Source: Leucaena leucocephala (taxonomy: Eukaryota > Streptophyta > Magnoliopsida > Fabales > Fabaceae). Taken from it: DNA of 64,000 nt. Positions 46,484 through 60,300 of this stretch are shown here, piece by piece. Under the pieces are notes generated by a model. It was not told the origin of the DNA. It saw only the letters and a list, made by a program, of their open reading frames with translations, and searched no databases. Position 1 is the stretch's first letter. Every line of letters starts with the position of its first letter. Made by a program: the position numbers and the translations under genes. Location of the stretch: positions 27,030,962 through 27,094,961 of the forward strand of contig CM073522.1 in assembly GCA_037074615.1 (NCBI GenBank), written 5' to 3'.

Positions 46484-47936
46484 ATCCTCACTCTCCTAAC
46501 TTCATCTTCTCTAAAACAGTACCCCGTTATGTTAGGAAAAGATAGGGGTGAGATTTCAGGAAAAATCTCAGTAGCAAACGGTACTAAACAATGTATATAT
46601 CAATGATTGGTATTAGTGCTTGCTTGTGATTGTGTTAACATAATGTAATATGCATGCTTCCATATAACATATGAAATATAATTGGCCAAAGTAATCATAC
46701 CACAGAGCTTCAATAATTACATATTAACGTCAATCAATCAAGTCATAACACAATCAACCATACATTCTCAATACATACAAGTTTAGGTATGTTTACTATC
46801 TGACATGTAGCCCTTCCTCTAATTCTTAGCCTTTACTCTGAGGTTCCTGTTTTTATAGGTCAAAGCCTATACATAGCATAATAATATTCTTATTATTATC
46901 CTATCCAGTATAATTCTACTTAACTCAAACTTATCTTGAGGTAATACCCCTATTCTGACAATCGCCTAATTTTCTTTCTATCCACGACTAACCTTATTAA
47001 GAGAGAGATATTTCTTTATTCTAAATACTAAATTCATACGAACAATCCTCTAATTTATTAGAGTATGAACTAAAATAAATTACTTACATTATTCCTAACC
47101 TTACTAAATCCCTAAGCTCTTTGGATTGCTCATAGCTCAGCCAGAACTCCTTCTTTCTCTTCCTTTCTCTCTGTCTCTCCCTCTTCTTTGCCTTGCTTAG
47201 CCATGAATGGAATGGGAGGGAGTGAGGGGTATTTATAGTTAAGGCAAGGTAGAATAGATGGTCCATATCGAATCACGATGAATGGCTCAGATGCTTAGTT
47301 TCCCCAAGAAGCTTTGCCTGCATCATCGTGATGACATCATCATCCTCAATGACTCATCAAAGGGACATCATCAAGGGACATCTCACCTGCTTAAGTGGCA
47401 CCATGGTGGGGCCCTTGGGACACCTCACCTGGTGACTCAGTACTTCCGAAGATTCCAGATTCTTATCTGGTAATGAGCGGCTAAAATTGCGCTACGTGTC
47501 CTTAACTTTTTCTTCTTCCCCTAGATTAGTGCTATGTGGTATCTTGGTGGGTCTCATGAGGACATCTTTCATGTCACCTCATGGCTCCAGATAAGTCAAA
47601 AGTTTTACTGATCAATTCCCCAATTATCATTTCAATTGGGTAATTATACTTTACTAAAAATCGTTAAAATATTATTTTAATTTCACCTGGACTTACATAA
47701 CTCTTGAGCCACATTTTTGGACTTCTTGGAATGTCATCTTGGGTCTCTGATCAAGCTCAAGTATTCTAATGGTTTAATTCCTAAGAAATATCCCTTAGCA
47801 AATTATCAAAATACCTTTAGTTACTCTTTATTTACTTTAATAATTCTAGGAGCATTATTGCCTTTTCTCATTTTCAACGGAGTATTCCCTGACATTGGTC
47901 AACTATTCTGGGAACTCTCTTTAATCTTCTAACCTT
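46478..47936 (-). mobile_element. Gypsy-like LTR, inverted, cut at 47936
   Basis: Begins TGTCACATCCTCAC like the block at 8750 and contains the reverse complement of the 'gtttgctact ... ctcacccct' motif found in the LTR at 4465-4500. On the minus strand it has a TATA box (CTATAAATA, 47230-47238) followed by a purine-rich leader, as in an active LTR. 47790-47936 parallels 8960-9120. The sequence stops abruptly at 47936, where the 16-kb copy begins, so this LTR is truncated by that junction. Confidence 0.6.
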
Positions 47937-50849
47937 AGAAAAAGTCTCAGAAACATACAGAGAGTTTTTAGGGACTAAACTATAAATAGAGAAAGTATAG
48001 GGACTAAGATGTAAATAGTAAAAGTTCCTAGACAAAATGTATAAATAAAGTTGAGGCTCCAGAAGAGTCTCCTAGGCATAGAAAGAGAAAAGAGAAAGAA
48101 ACAATAAATGAAGGACTAAATAAAGAAAGTCCTTTAGAGCATAAGTAAGAAAGTTCAAGGGACCAAAGTATACATTATAAAGGTTCCTTGTGTTAAAAGT
48201 GAATGTAGTCATAAGTTAAGGGAATAAAGGGTAATTTCCAAGAATTAAGGGACATGAGTGTCATTCCTACTAAACTTAGGGACACAAATGGAATTATGAA
48301 AAAGACCTAGAGACCCAATAATAAAAAATTCAGGAGAAGATAGAAGGATTTTTTCGATCCGTTTGACTAGATTTAGAATTTTGATTTGAGGCCCCGATTA
48401 ATTGATATGAATTTATGAAATAAATAAATTTACAGTAAAAGGTCTTGGGTAATGTTAGATGAGATATCTAACAAAGGGTATAACCCTAGACAGAAAGTCA
48501 AGAGGGTTGTAGGAATAGGGGACCAAGGCTAAGAAATACCCTCGTAAAATGTGAAAAGACAAAAATGTCCCTAGTGTTATAAAAGTGAATGAAAGGCATT
48601 TTTGGTCATTTTCAAGGGTCAAGTAATAAAATCCTTACCCAATCCAATAATTTTAAAGGTAGGAAGAATATAGACACTGAATCTAATGTCAGCAAATAAA
48701 TTCTGAAACCTTATAAAAATTAGATTTATGAAATAGTATGATTTTTAAAAAATCGGACTGATTCGGTATCGAATTGGATATGATTTTTCAAAAAGCCTCT
48801 TCTCCCATGAGATAGTGCCACCTAAGCATGATGATGTCATGGGAGGGAGTAGATGATGTAAGAAAGCTGGGTGGTTAAATCTAGACCCTTGATTTGTAAA
48901 ATACAATTTTGGTCACCCATTGGAAGATTTAATTTTGGCCATTGATCTAATCTTGAAGTGGCCTATAGATACACCCTTGAATGGCTAGAAAGCATGATAA
49001 TACTTGGGGAACCTCATGCAGAATTTCCATTCAAGCCAAGATTAAGAAATTCAAGGGCTATTTGAGCAAGGATTCAATACAAGATCTTCTCCTAAGCCCT
49101 TAATCTTATAGTTAGGAGCTTTAATTTTTAGATTACATGGTTAGAAATTATGTTATGCCCTCCCTAAGCATGCTGGATAAAATCTAGAATTATAAGGAGA
49201 AGATGAATTTGATGTTAGAAATAGGTCAAACAAATTGGAATATATAGGATTTAAATGGTTTTATAGCTTGTAATTGATTTAATTTCATGAGTTAGTGCCT
49301 AGGATAGGCTACGACCATGACTGGTTCATGACCATAGGATGTGATTTTGATGATTCTAAGTCTTCTAATGGATTTAGAATAAAAAACTATGTGCAACTAA
49401 GTTGAGGAATTTAAGTTAGAAGCATTAGAATCAAAAGTGCCATTTTTGAAATAAAGGGTGCTGCCTCTCGGCTCTGTCCAGATTGGATAGGAGGAGCATA
49501 AATTTCATAATTTTAGGTGCATATTTGAATTCCTTGGACAAAGATGTATAGGATTGGTCCAAGGAAACAATTGTTAAAAAGCTATACCACTAACCCCAAG
49601 AGTTAAGTTAAGAGTTAGGAGTTTTAAGAAAGTTAATGTACATTGCTAATATAATGGCTCTAATGAGTTGTATACACAATTTAATTGTGTATAGGGCCAT
49701 GAGATGTTAAAGAGCATGAGTTAAGGAGGTTGAGCAAGCAACCATTGATTGGTTGGAGGCAAAGGGAGTAAGGAGGAAAGGATAAAGCTACAAGGTAATA
49801 GACTTACCCTTTTATGTGCTTGATGTGGTATGCTTTGTTGAGATGTTTGAGTTGATTGAATGATGTTGTGACATGAAAAATGTTGTTGAAAATTAAGTTT
49901 ATAACATGCTTCCCATGGCTATGCATTTTTATACAAAGTATAAAGCATGATGGCATGTCAATAACTAAAGTAAGTTTAAGTAAAATGACATTTCATGCAT
50001 TAGCATCTATCTTGCATATATATATGTAGTAATGTTTGCTACTAAGATTCCCCATAATCTCACCCCTCCCTTAACCAAAAAATATAGACCAATTATGATA
50101 GAATATATATGCTTGAAGGAAAGCTAAAGAATATAGGAAGGAAAGTAGAAAAATTGTATATTCTAGCATGAGATGTATGATTATCCATTTATGTAAATGC
50201 TATGTAATGTGCCATTATATGTAATAGAAATATATGAAATAATTATGGCATGTTCATATGATGTATATGAATTTATGAGAAGTCAATAGGATGGATATAA
50301 TATGCTAGAATAATTAAAGAGAATTAATAAAAGAAGATAGAATTGCAAATTTGTAGGTATTGGAGTAGTTATGTTCCAGCTCCAGTTTGACCTAGTAAAT
50401 GAATGAATTTGATCACAAAATTTGGTAGGTATATATTACACATCCCAAGATTTAAAAGAATGGATAGTATGCCTTAATTCGATATGTGTGCTAAGAGATA
50501 CAAATTTCTAAAATTGAGACTAAGAATCTGGAAGTTCCAAAAATGACCATATGAACAGTAAAATATAACGAATTAACTGTATTGAATGGGCAAGTAATAC
50601 TCCAGATTTATATCTTTCTCTTAAAGAGAAATAAAGAGCTTCGAGTAGAAATTTAGAGCACTTCTATATGATTTTTCTTGAATTAATTATGATTTATCAA
50701 AATTGGACTGTCAATCTGGAAAATGAACAATAAACAGTACCTGAGAACCAATTTGAAGGGTTTTTAATTTTTAGGCAAAAGTAATGCTTCTGCTAGTAAA
50801 AAATGCTTCCTAATATGCACTTTGAGGGGTAAAAGTAGGATGATGAACC
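47937..50849 (+). mobile_element. Gypsy-like LTR in copy C, 5' truncated
   Basis: Same LTR as 2298-5279 but missing its first 70 bp. The downstream flank repeat TCATG is kept (50850-50854). The left copia half is absent, so here the LTR no longer splits a recognisable element. Confidence 0.7.
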
Positions 50850-50854
50850 TCATG

Positions 50855-53830
50855 CTCCCGACATCCAGTGGAACTTAGTCTTTGTTTTATGCCTTTAGAG
50901 TTTGGGTTTGAAGTGAACTTTCATGATATAGTTGCATACATTTTTAACAACTCAGTCTTTTATGGTTCAACTTTCCTATTCAAAAAGTTCCTTTTTTGGA
51001 TATTGTTGGTAGTTCTAATGTTAATGAATGCTTTGCTATTTCTTCTAATAATATTGATTTGAATGCATGGCACGCTAGACTGTGACATATTAATCAAAAT
51101 AGAATGATGGAACTAGCTAAAGAAGGATTGCTAGTTTCCATTACAAACATGGAAATGTCCTTATATGGAAATTGTGTAGCTGGCAAGGCGACAAGAAAGC
51201 CTTTCAGTAAGGGAACTAGAGCTAAAAACCCTTTGCAATTAATCTATTCTGATATTTACGATCCAATAAGTGTGAGGGTAAGGCACGAAGTTTGGTATTT
51301 TATTACCTTTATTGATAACTTTCATGATATGGTCTTATCTATTTGATCTCACGTAAGTATGAGTCCCTTGAGTGTTTCAGATGATACATTAATGAGATAG
51401 AGAATCAAATGGATAATAAAATTAAAGCATTATGCACTAATCGAGGTCGTGAATATTTGTCTGATCAATTTAAACAGCTACGTGAAGATGGCTCAAGCAA
51501 ACCTACCAATTTCATGTTGGGGTGATGCTTTGTTGACAGTAATTTTGTACTTAACCTTGTGCCTCCAAAATCAATCACTTTCACACCCTATGAGTTATGG
51601 ACGAAATGCAAGTTGGATTTAAGCATCCTTAGACTATGGGGTCAGCAGCATATATCCATGATGATTCGCATAAGTATAGGAAGTTGGGTCCTAAAGGCAA
51701 GAATTGTATATTTATAAGGTATTCTAAACAGTCAAAAATATACATTTTCATAGGTGAAAATGAAGATGGAACAATGACTGAAATCGAATAGAGAGATGCT
51801 GCATTTATTGAGACTGAATTTCCTAATAAAGGAGATTCTTACCGTAATTTATCTCTTACCAAAGAATAGGAACAAGATAGTGTAGAATAAATTGACAGAA
51901 CATAAACATCTAGGTATGTCAATATGAGTGGGAGTCAAGAAAGGTCAATACAAATATCAAAAAAAAGGAGAAGAAAGATAAGCAAACAACTCCGGTTAGA
52001 AGGAGTAACATGAAGTATGTTCCTAAGAGACCTTTCCAAATAGAAGGAAAATCACTCATAGTTACTCTAGAAGGGGAATATGAATCCCCTTCTGTACAAG
52101 AGGCCTTGCCAAGTCCTGTTAAGGAGGAGTAGAAGAAAGCAATGGAAAAAAGAATGGACTCAATGAAGAAGAACCCAGTTTAGGAGTTAGTTGATCTATT
52201 AAAAGGGTCTAAAGCCATTAGGAACAAGTGAGTTATCAAAATTAAGAGAAAAGTGGATAGATTAATTGACAAATATAAGGCTCGATTAGAAGTAAAGAGA
52301 TATACATAACAGGAAGGTATGTATTATGAGGATACCTTCTCACTTGTTGTACGCTTTAATTCTATAAGATTTATTCTGGCAATAGTAAACTATTTAGACA
52401 TAGAATTACATCAGATGGATGTAAAAACTGAATTTTTGAATGGTGATCTGGATAAAAAAAATCTATATGGAATAACTATTAGATTTCATTGAGAAAGGAA
52501 TAGACAACGAGGTTTATAAACTCAAAAGGTCAATTTATGGACTAAACCAATCATCCAAATAGTGGTATTTGAGATTTCACAAAGCGATAACCTCATATAA
52601 CTTCCAAATGATAGAGCAAGACCATTGCATCAGATAATTTTGTCATATTATCCTTATAAGTAGATGATATACTATTGGCCAAAAATAGTCTAAGTTCGGT
52701 AGTAGCTATTAAAGAATGACTCTCATCAAACTTTGTAATGAAGGGCTCAGAATATATACTTGGAGTTAAGATATAAAGAAATCGCTCAAGAAGAATCATT
52801 TCTCTTGCACAAGAGAGTTATATCAAGATACTTGAGCGATTCAATATGAGACAACAATTCTATGGATATCCTAGTGGCTACCAGAGTAGCCTTGAGTCCT
52901 TGATATGTGTCCCAAAACTTATATGCCAGTGCCGTTGGTAATCTAATGTATACAATGATATGTACAAGACCATATATCTGTTATATAGTGGGTTAGTAAG
53001 CAAGTTCCAATCTAACCCTGGTGAGAAACATTGGAAGGCAGTGAAAAGGATGTTGAGATATTTGAAGGGCACAATTGATTATGCACTGTGTTATGAAGGA
53101 AGCGATCTACACCTAGTAGGATACTTTGGGTTATACCTTCTTGCCGAACAATGCTACCATATGTTGGAGTAGTAAGAAGAAAACGTGCATTGCCTTACAC
53201 TCTATGGAGATGAGTTTGTGGCATGCACTGCAGTAGTGCAAGAGGCTTTGTGGCTGAAAAGATTCATAGAACACATTGAATTTGGAAATGAGAGTATCAA
53301 TCCGTTGTTAATGCATATGACAATACTATGGCCATAGTCTACACCAAAGACCCCAAGTATCATACTAAGACCAAGTATATTGACATAAAGTATACAATGT
53401 CCAATATGTCGTACAGGTTAGAATGGTTGGCTCTCTCACCCGAGCAACCGCCTTTGACACTCAGGTGGAGTGTGGAAAGATGAGACATTTGTATTTGTCA
53501 GTAAAGCGGCAAAGAGTGATATTATGATACAGAAGAAACACAAACTATATGTCATCTGGGCTTAAGCAAGTCGAGATGAGATCCATATTGTAGCCAGATA
53601 ACAAATCCTTCAACGTTAATGTCATATGAGATGAGTAGAGTTTAAGGGTTTGGGTCTGGATAATAAGAGTGCCTAGACTTAAGTTTGTACGGTGTTAATG
53701 ATAAACCCAAAGCGTCGTACACTCTTATAGTATAAGAGTAACACCATATTATGTAATTCATACCACATGTGCTAGAAGAACCGCAAAAAGGATGCAAGTG
53801 AAAGATCCCTGCTTCATTAATACATATCGA
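50855..53830 (+). pseudogene. Ty1/copia pol remnant in copy C
   Basis: Identical in layout to 5285-8260, with the same stops and frameshifts, for instance the TGA in WHARL-HIN. Single differences include a Val-to-Leu codon near 53086. The shared lesions show that it was copied after the element had died. Confidence 0.9.
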
Positions 53831-54319
53831 TTCTTAATTATGAATTCGGTCAATAAGCAGAGTGTACATTGAAATTGAATAAAATAAAAAAGAAGTAATT
53901 TTTTAAAACTTTTCCAAAGTAGAGATATCTAAACATAATTTATTATAAACGAATATTTTTAGTAACTTTTTAGAATGGGTGAAGTTTTTTCCCTTTCAAA
54001 GAATATTACACCATGTCAAACTTTTCAATTTCATATAGAATATTTTACCTAATAAATAATTATTTATAATATTATATTTTTTTATTTAATCAAGGGTATC
54101 CCTATCTTTTCAAGATTTAGAGTGTAAAGGATTTCTATCTTTCTCAATAAATATACTTTTTGCAATTCGAATGTGTTCTACCATTTATGGAGGTGAAGTC
54201 GCTTATCGCATTAACCAACGACTTAAATCAAAATCTATGTATTGTTAAAATTTTATTTTGTAGAAAATCAAATATTTAAAAGTATGGAAAATGTTTCCAT
54301 AACTATCACGTATGACTCA

Positions 54320-55385
54320 TGTCACATCCTCACCTGGTGAGTCATCGTATCTGAAAACCTCTAGTCTGATCTGTCCAATCCTGTACCAACTCAATCCAAT
54401 TTTCTAAAAACCAGACTGTTTTCTGAATCTAATTTTTCTGACATTCCATAATATATATTCTGATCTTAAATCTAGTATATGGATTCTTCCTACCATTGAC
54501 ATTCTTGAACTGGGTATTAACTTAATTACAGATCCCTTATCAAATTACCAAAATGCCCTTAGTTCCTCTTTATTTACTTAAATAATTCTAGGGGCATTAT
54601 TCTTAGTTCCTCTTTATTTACTTAAATAATTCTAGGGGCATTATTGTCTTTTCACATTTTAACATAATATATCCTGACCCTGGTCAAGTACTCCTGTAGC
54701 TCTCTTTGACCTTTTGACCTGGATAAAATGTTTAAAATGCCCTTCACTCATTCTTTAATTATTTTATAACATAGGGGCATTTTTGTAATTTTATATTTTT
54801 TCTGAATATTTCTAGACACTGGCCCCTTAACCGATAAACTAATATCATGGGCCTAGGATTCACTTGGCATCATCATAGGCCTCTTGTGATGTCATCTAGG
54901 CTCATTCAGTCCTAGTTTACTTACTACTCAAGTTTCATAATCGGATATGAGGGGTTCACAAACTCTTGTCAAAATTCACTAGTATGTCAATAACTTTTCT
55001 TACAAATCTCCTTTCGGGATTCTGGTCAGTTCCCTGACCTTTAGCTTTATGGGACGCATCTTCCTGTAACTTTTCACTTATATCTGAAGTCCAGGAGATC
55101 TAATAAAAATTTCAGATAACTTTTAGACTATCAGATAAATTTCAGCTATCTAAAACTCTAATAAAATTTTTGTATTAATCTAGATTAACCAGCATCATTT
55201 TCTCTATCTACTAATGAAATTTGGGATTGAAATGCTTCCGGGCAGTTCTACGCCGCTTCCGGGTAGTTCTACGCCACTTCCGGCTCAACTTTCTCTAATT
55301 ACCATTTTGTCCCTGGAAACTTTTTCTCTTTCAATTAAGTCCCTCATCTTCTTATGATTACACTTAATTGCCCATAAAGAGGCGG
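54320..55385 (-). mobile_element. Inverted gypsy-like LTR piece in copy C
   Basis: Copy of 8750-9770, with the 21-bp array at 55235-55284. It differs by a perfect 44-bp tandem duplication, 54558-54601 and 54602-54645, absent from the unit A copy. Confidence 0.6.
54558..54645. repeat. 44-bp tandem duplication private to copy C
   Basis: The unit 'cttagttcctcttt...ggggcattatt' occurs twice in direct succession; at 8988-9031 it occurs once. It arose after the two 16-kb copies separated, or marks an allelic difference. Confidence 0.95.
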
Positions 55386-56384
55386 GTCTTTTTAACCCAA
55401 CTTGCCAGGCTGCCAACCAGTAACCAGCGTGAGTTGACTAGTATTATCAGCTCTACTCCCAGCATAATTGTTTCCTATAAGAATCGAATTTAAGATTTAT
55501 AAGGATCTAGCGGGCCTTTACACCGGTAGATTAACTCTATGTGGTATTAAAGAATTAAGTTACATGCAATAAACATCCTACAACTAATATTTTATTGACC
55601 AAATATGTTTTTTTGGAAATACAAAGCTACCCATGTTAAGAACAAATTATCCACTTTTACAATAAAATATTATATATATAGCATATTTACTTTATTGAAA
55701 GTATCTTTCTATTTATACTTACACAATATATCTAAACATCATTTATATTTTATTTAATCAATATGATACAAACGAAAGTTTTAAAAAATGAATAGAACTT
55801 AGATGTATAGGTTTCAATAAAATAAATAAAAATAAAATTCAAAAAATATTTTTTGATACGTTACAGGTTCAATGAAAAATTAACATCGGTCAAGGTATTT
55901 TAGCCATCTTTTTTCTTGGAATTTTTGTTTTGTTTTGATTTAATTAATAACTAATTTTTAACCATATTTAAACCTTAACCGACTTCAATTTTAATATTGA
56001 ATTGATGAAGTGCACCAATAAATTGTTAGTTAGGGTGGAAGTAGTTTTATCCTATAAGGGAAGTGTAATCCATAGTAATTTGGAAATACCTTTAATTAAC
56101 TAATTTTTTTTTTTACATAGAGCATTATTTCTAAAAATAGCATGACTCTTCATATATAGCTTCACAAACAGACAAATACACCAACTATTTTATTGTCAGA
56201 TCAATATGAATGTGGAAATAGTTTACGTATTTCATTATTTATTCCAAATTCCAAATTCATCTATAGCGTACATAAAGCAGTTTTTATTTCACTCCTGTAG
56301 CTTCCATTACGACGGAACAAGCCTACGTACCTAACGGCTACTTGTTCAAAAGCTTACTCTTAAGTATTCTTAACGATGAGTTCT
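55386..56384. other. Non-coding stretch 3' of chitinase C
   Basis: Same as 9771-10769, with one extra T in a T-run. No gene. Confidence 0.6.
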
Positions 56385-57281
56385 TTAGAGGGAGCCCTTA
56401 ATGGCGTCACTATATTTATTTTGGAGATCGTTGAACCTGTCCCAGATCATAACTCCGCCGTACTTAGGAGACTGCTTGATTGTCGGAAGAACCTCGGAGT
56501 TCATCACGTTCGCCGGAATAAACCCGCCGTTTGTGGCTGCCGCCTCAGATGCCGGAACCCCCAAGAGCACCTTGCCAGCGTTCACATTGTTCCATTCTTT
56601 CCATGAACTGAAAAGACCGTTAGTGTTCCCACTTGTGTACATGCATGAAGGGTTGTTATAGAACTGAACCCAGACATAGTTGAACAAGCCAGTGTTGATC
56701 GCATTACTCAAGCTAGAGTCTGGGATTATACATTGCGGTGCTGCGGACAGGATCAGGTTCTGGTTGAACGCCTTCAGAGCTCTGGCTAGCTCGTCCCAAT
56801 GTTGGTCAGTACCGGTCTCAATGTCAAAGTCGATGCCGTCCAAAACGGCGTCCCCTAGGGGCCGTGAGTCGGAACTTCCTCCGAGGAAGTTGTTCCAGAG
56901 GTAGGTAGCAAGCTGATTGGCCTCGTCGGCGGAGTTAAGAGAGTAGTCTTGGGGGCGACCTCCTCCGAGGGAGAGAAGCACTTTGATGTCTTTGGATTGG
57001 CAGGTTTTGATGTCATTGCTCTTGCCGGCGCAGGTGCTCGCCGTGCCGTCACAGTGGCCAGCGAGGTTCAGTTGTGGTGTTTGGCCATTGCCAAAGACGG
57101 CCAAGAAACCTATGTTAATAAATTGGTAGTTTCCGGTGTTGCAGGCTTCAACGAGGGAGCCTTCATTGACGTTTTGACCCCAATAGACGGCGATTTCAGC
57201 AGCGGAAGAGGACCTCTCAACGAAGAAGGAAAGTAGCAAGAGAGGTAGTAACAAGAGAGAAGATTGTTTAACAGAATCCAT
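56385..57281 (-). CDS. Acidic endochitinase, class III, GH18 (copy C)
   Basis: An intact 298-residue enzyme, identical to copy A except at two residues: Gly41 (Ser in A) and Leu239 (Phe in A). The signal peptide, the catalytic DGIDFDIE (148-155, E155), Tyr208, Trp280 and all six Cys are present. Gly at 41 is the usual residue after NE in the hevamine family, so copy C is ancestral there. Phe at 239 (GKVFLGVP) is usual, so copy C is derived there. Neither position is catalytic. The promoter, including the TATA box (57343-57351) and W-box pair, is the same as in copy A, so both should be expressed alike. Together with copy A it would double the dose of a secreted chitin-degrading defence enzyme, if both loci are real. 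Confidence 0.95.
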   Translation of the reverse strand: MDSVKQSSLLLLPLLLLSFFVERSSSAAEIAVYWGQNVNEGSLVEACNTGNYQFINIGFLAVFGNGQTPQLNLAGHCDGTASTCAGKSNDIKTCQSKDIKVLLSLGGGRPQDYSLNSADEANQLATYLWNNFLGGSSDSRPLGDAVLDGIDFDIETGTDQHWDELARALKAFNQNLILSAAPQCIIPDSSLSNAINTGLFNYVWVQFYNNPSCMYTSGNTNGLFSSWKEWNNVNAGKVLLGVPASEAAATNGGFIPANVMNSEVLPTIKQSPKYGGVMIWDRFNDLQNKYSDAIKGSL

Positions 57282-57342
57282 TTTTATGTAGATATTGAGA
57301 GATTGGCTTGCTGGGGTGGTTTGAGAGAAGAAGAGTAGGACG

Positions 57343-57351
57343 ATATTTATG
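57343..57351 (-). promoter_or_regulatory. TATA box of chitinase C
   Basis: Minus-strand CATAAATAT, 62-70 bp before the ATG, same as in copy A. The back-to-back TTGACT pair is at 57446-57451 and 57465-57470. Confidence 0.6.
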
Positions 57352-57374
57352 GTGTTTTGTGATGTGGAAAAGTA

Positions 57375-60300
57375 AGAGAAACGTGTCTTGTGGGGAAATG
57401 ATTGTCATCGTTGCCGTGAATTGTGGAATAAAGAGGACATGACATAGTCAAACCATAGGTCTGCTTGACTAAATAAATACTAAAACAATCCTCAAGTCTA
57501 CATCAACGGAGACGAAACCTTAATTACAAATAATTTCTTACTAGTGAATATGAACTCCACAAACGATTTTAATTACATGGGAATTATGTAGTGAGCACCC
57601 AAATATAAATAGTGTACATTTAATTTTTTTATTCTTTGTTTTAAAAGATTATTTTATTGTTTATATAATTTAAAATAAAGATAATTTTTTTAGTGTCATT
57701 TTTTAAAAAATGATTTTTATTTAAAAATCATCAATTAAAAATTTTAAATTTATACAATTAGAAATTGTATATTTGAATGGTGTAGATCTCATCACAACGA
57801 TGACCACTATGTTGTTCATTGTTGTGCACTATATATTTAAAAATTTTAAATTCTTATTAGGGTATCTTAGAGTAATATTAAGTTTAAAATTAATTCCTTT
57901 CGACGCTTACACTATAAAGGATTATTATCTTTCTCAACAAGTTTAAATATTTGAATTTGGATTCTCCTCCTTACAAGTGAGGTTGTATTTTATTTAGTCT
58001 TGTCAAAGTTACATTCATATTCTTCAAAAATTAAATTAACGTTCACAGCGAATATTTATATATACATACATATCTAGAAACATCATGCGCTTATAATATT
58101 ATGATCACATTTTAATCTAAAACTTAATTATGAAAGTAATAAATTAGAATGATTTTCTCTAGAAGAAGCAAGCATTCATGTTAGAGTAGACTTCTGTATG
58201 CCTTAATCTGTAAGTTGCTAATTCTTAAAATTTTATATTTCTAGAAAGAATGTTTTATTTTTAACAAAAATAAATATATATCAGAAGTATGGAGGAAAAG
58301 TCTTCACAAATATCACTAAGTTAATTTGTTCTTATCACAATCGAAATCTTTCGAGAAGTTCCTACTCGTCCATAACATAACTCGAAAGTCAAAAAATCGT
58401 ATTCCTTTCAAAAGGAAATTAAGGACACGTAATTTGATGATTTATAAAATTGTGAAATAAATAAAGTATTTTTTAAAAATTTAAATAATAGTTATCATAC
58501 TAATTACTCTCCCAATATTAGTTGTAGATGTTGAATTTAGTCATAAATATAAAATCTTAATCCATTTTGTCTGTTATATTTATCATATTTCTCTAGACTA
58601 ATTTATCATATTTTACAAGAGTATTTTGATAGAGATCATGTCACATTTATTTGAATTAACTAATTTATTTTATTTTATTAATTTTTTAAAATTAATTAAG
58701 TAGTTATTATATATTAAAGACTAGAAGTAGTGTGTGTGTATTTTTATGCATATTGAAAAACAAATTCCCATAATACTTAGTCATCATTAATACTCCATAT
58801 ATTTTTTAATAAAAAATCCAATTGATAAATTTAAAGATATTAAAAAAATTAAATAAATAATTTAATTATAGCACATATTAAGTATCATTAAATTATATAT
58901 TAATTTATAAGTAAGACAAATTAGTTTAGAGAAAAACAATAAATATAATTTCTTTAAAGTAATTTATTTATTTTTAATCTACTCAAGTTAATCAATTAGG
59001 TCTTATAAATAATAGAGGAGATAGTATGACATTTAGGAAAATGAACATAACTTTAAATTTGATGAAAAGAATTAGCAACCCACACGAAACAGAGTAAACA
59101 TCAAATGTTACTAATGGAGGAAGAGAGAGTTAATTAAGGTCTAGAGAGGAAACTACCTTCTGTTAGTTTGTCACTTCCATCCTATTGATCTGCCACCCGT
59201 GCATATACATTATATAAAACTATGTTTTTATTAGTGTGTAACTCCTTCTTGTTTTTTTTTTAATTAACAATCAAGTTTAACTAAGCATAAGATAAAATGG
59301 TATATAAAAAAGGATTATATGACATATAAATACCTATACTTTTTCTTATTTCCATTTGTACTCTACTTGTAATGGACTGGGGTTTATTTATCAAGGGTGG
59401 ACCGATAGACTTTTTCCAACAAGATCTCTATAATGATGATTGAAATTAGATTACAGGTACAAACAAGTTATTAGTTAAGGTGGAAAGTAACTTCATTCTT
59501 GTGACTAAAAATATTAGATTAAATAAAAATATTTGAAAAATACAAGTTTCAATCCCGTGAAATGTACACTTGACTAAATAAAAAAAATAGAGAAATTAAA
59601 TTAAGGTTTCTTAAACATAGAAATAGAAAAATGAGGCATCTTCATTCCAATTTTGTGGAAATATTTCTAAGGGTCCAATTGGTTGGTTGAAAATTAGAGG
59701 AGGGAAAAGGACATTTTAAATTTTACCTTTACAACGGCCGTTTGGTTGCCAAAATTTCCATCGACCCATTTTTCCTCCTAGGCGGATTTTCCTCTCTATA
59801 ATGGAAAATCTGATCCCACCTATTTTGGTGGGATATGATTTTTCCTCCTGCGTAAGTATGACAAAATACAAAATTACCTTCAATTATATACAAACAACTC
59901 GTCGCACCATGAGCTCATTGGCTGAGCTTTCAAGAACAAGCTGGGTGATTGTATATACATTTACGATGAATTTATATTAAATAATGGTAATAAGATTTAG
60001 TTAATATTATAAAAAAATAAATGGTGATTGTATATACATTTACAATGAATTTATATGATTATATGTATATCTTTGCGTTCTTCACGGGTATAAGAGTAAA
60101 AAGTCAATGCTGAAAGACTTCAACAATTTATATTTGTTTTTGCTATCAGATAGTCTAAACAAGTAATATTCAAAAATTAAAATGAATAAATAATTTCTCT
60201 TTTCTCAAAATAATGAATAGTCTCATTCATTCATTTAGTATTAAGTGTCGACAATTTGAAAGTTGAGACCAAAGTTAAGGGTGGAGATATATGACAATGA

